From contig JAYZDP010000036.1 in NCBI GenBank assembly GCA_036337765.1, positions 1 through 17,332 of the forward strand: a DNA stretch of 17,332 bases. The letters run 5' to 3'. Below are positions 16,312 to 17,332 of the stretch, piece by piece (the stretch's first letter is position 1; each line of letters begins with the position of its first letter). The notes beneath the pieces are model-generated. The model searched no databases. It was not told where the DNA came from and worked only from the letters and a program-made list of their open reading frames with translations. The translations under genes were made by a program, and so were the position numbers. The DNA is from JAYZDP01 sp036337765 (GTDB taxonomy: Bacteria; Acidobacteriota; Thermoanaerobaculia; Multivoradales; Multivoraceae).

Positions 16312-17332
16312 GGCGTGTTGCCGTCCTGCACTGCGCTTGGTGGAGCCGCGCTCTCGAGCTCATAGCGTTGCTTGATTCCCGCCTTCTGGCGGTTGCGGAT
16401 CAGCCAGCGCAGTAGGCGAGACTGGTCCACCCCCACCAGGATGTCGTTGAGCGCCTCGTAGACCGTTGGGTCGTTCAGCAATCGCGCGGCAGTACCGTCG
16501 CCGGTGGTGAGCTTCTCGGTTGCCACGTTGAGTTGGTCCAGCAGCGTGCGCAGTTCGTCGGTGATCTCATCGGCGAACGCCTCGTCGCGCAGCAGCCGGG
16601 GCAGCAGTCCGTCGCCTTCGGCCATCTCGGTGACCACTTCGCTGAGCCGCCCCGAGGTGTTTTGGAGCTCGTCCAGAGAGGCTTCCAGCTGATCCGCCAG
16701 CTCCTGGTCGGAAAGGAGCCGCGGCAACAGCCCGTCGCCGGTCTCGAGCTTCCCCAGTGTGGTCTGCAGGCTCGAGATCGTTACGTCGATGCGGTTCGCC
16801 AACTCGTCGTCGTAGAGCAGCCTGCCTAGCGAGCCCTCCCCCTTGGCGATGTCGCCGACCACGACCCGGACCGACTCGAGGATTTCGGCCACGGTCACCG
16901 CCAGTTGGGGGCCGCCCTCCTGCTCTGCAACGAGGACGCCGAGCAGGCCCTCTCCCTGCTCCATCCGGCGAAGGATGGTCGACAGCGAGCTCGCGGCCAG
17001 CGACAGGTCCTGCACGACGTCGCCGCCCGATGCCAGGAGTTCGTCGATCTCCGGAGCAGGCGCCGCCAGGATCTCACCGTTCTCTGGGATCTCTGCAAAG
17101 TCGGGGGTGCCGGAGGTGATGGCCACATACTTGTCGCCCAGAAGCCCCAGGGTTTGGATGCGGGCCACCGAGTCTTCGCGGATGCGATGCGAGTAGCGGC
17201 TGTCGATCGCAACCCAAATCTGCAGCTTGGCGTCGTCCATTTCGACCGGCAGGATCACGCGGGCGACCGTGCCGACGTCGACCCCGTTGAGCTGCACGGG
17301 GTTTCCGGAGACCAGGTTGTTCACGCTGTCGA
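16308..17332 (-). CDS. Mce/MlaD-family lipid-transport substrate-binding protein, 5' partial
   Basis: The frame is open to the right edge; the GTG at 17324 is the first possible codon after DS, but family proteins start with a membrane anchor further upstream. The MCE domain is seen from residue 7 to about 70 (GNPVQLNGVDVGTVARVIL, then IQTLGLLGDKYVAIT). The rest is a predicted helical needle with five spaced GEG/GDG units at about residues 124, 162, 196, 237 and 275 (GLLPRLL-type cores). Such proteins carry lipids across the periplasm in an ABC complex; the permease and ATPase genes would be expected upstream, outside the window. It heads the ugd-uxs operon, and its stop overlaps ugd. Confidence 0.9.
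   Translation of the reverse strand, partial: DSVNNLVSGNPVQLNGVDVGTVARVILPVEMDDAKLQIWVAIDSRYSHRIREDSVARIQTLGLLGDKYVAITSGTPDFAEIPENGEILAAPAPEIDELLASGGDVVQDLSLAASSLSTILRRMEQGEGLLGVLVAEQEGGPQLAVTVAEILESVRVVVGDIAKGEGSLGRLLYDDELANRIDVTISSLQTTLGKLETGDGLLPRLLSDQELADQLEASLDELQNTSGRLSEVVTEMAEGDGLLPRLLRDEAFADEITDELRTLLDQLNVATEKLTTGDGTAARLLNDPTVYEALNDILVGVDQSRLLRWLIRNRQKAGIKQRYELESAAPPSAVQDGNTP

Overview
The window is GC-rich, densely packed bacterial chromosomal DNA. It carries a methylmalonyl-CoA mutase large chain, a B12-dependent ribonucleotide reductase, a GWxTD-domain protein, DUF4340 and Mce/MlaD proteins, a YggX-like protein and a UDP-xylose synthase pathway. Together these suggest a diderm heterotroph, perhaps Acidobacteriota (for example the Thermoanaerobaculia) or a neighbouring phylum. 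No rRNA or marker gene here settles this, so the taxonomy is inference. No complete mobile element, tRNA, rRNA or CRISPR array was seen.

Layout. (1) 1-1158: 3' part of a DUF4340 gene on the plus strand, converging with (2) 1147-2742, a methylmalonyl-CoA mutase large subunit on the minus strand. (3) 2743-3030: divergent control region with two NrdR-type boxes 32 bp apart and a sigma-70-like promoter for (4) nrdJ, 3031-5832. Both divergent genes encode adenosylcobalamin enzymes. (5) 5871-6720: a TlpA/ResA-like thioredoxin overlapping a small four-cysteine protein. (6) 6778-7836: an archaeal-type (type II) GAPDH-like dehydrogenase. (7) 7877-10253: a translationally coupled run of an RlmD/TrmA-like rRNA methyltransferase, a PTPS/QueD-family protein and a secreted GWxTD protein. 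(8) 10229-11212: a secreted TPR protein on the minus strand.

(9) 11244-11771 is a scar. It holds the last ~40 codons of a minus-strand gene, joined to the C-terminal catalytic part of a tyrosine recombinase on the plus strand, then an 11-bp tandem repeat. (10) 11772-12872: a ClpX-like AAA+ ATPase that lacks the zinc domain and the three loops that define ClpX function. (11) 12799-17332: a compact minus-strand operon, read from the right: Mce/MlaD-like protein, ugd (UDP-glucose dehydrogenase), uxs (UDP-xylose synthase), a small unknown protein, a YggX-like protein with four cysteines, and a TVP38/TMEM64 membrane protein.

Functional links. UDP-glucose to UDP-glucuronate to UDP-xylose is encoded by adjacent coupled genes, cotranscribed with an envelope lipid-transport component and an integral membrane protein, which suggests an envelope role. 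Genes are packed with 1- to 4-nt start/stop overlaps. All three convergent gene pairs overlap at their 3' ends (12, 25 and 74 nt), with no visible terminator. Several genes lack a Shine-Dalgarno sequence, and some have a -10-like hexamer 7-8 nt before the ATG, suggesting leaderless transcripts. The best leads are the ClpX-like ATPase, the integrase scar, the NrdR-controlled B12 enzyme pair, the type II GAPDH-like enzyme and the Cys-to-Glu PTPS homologue.
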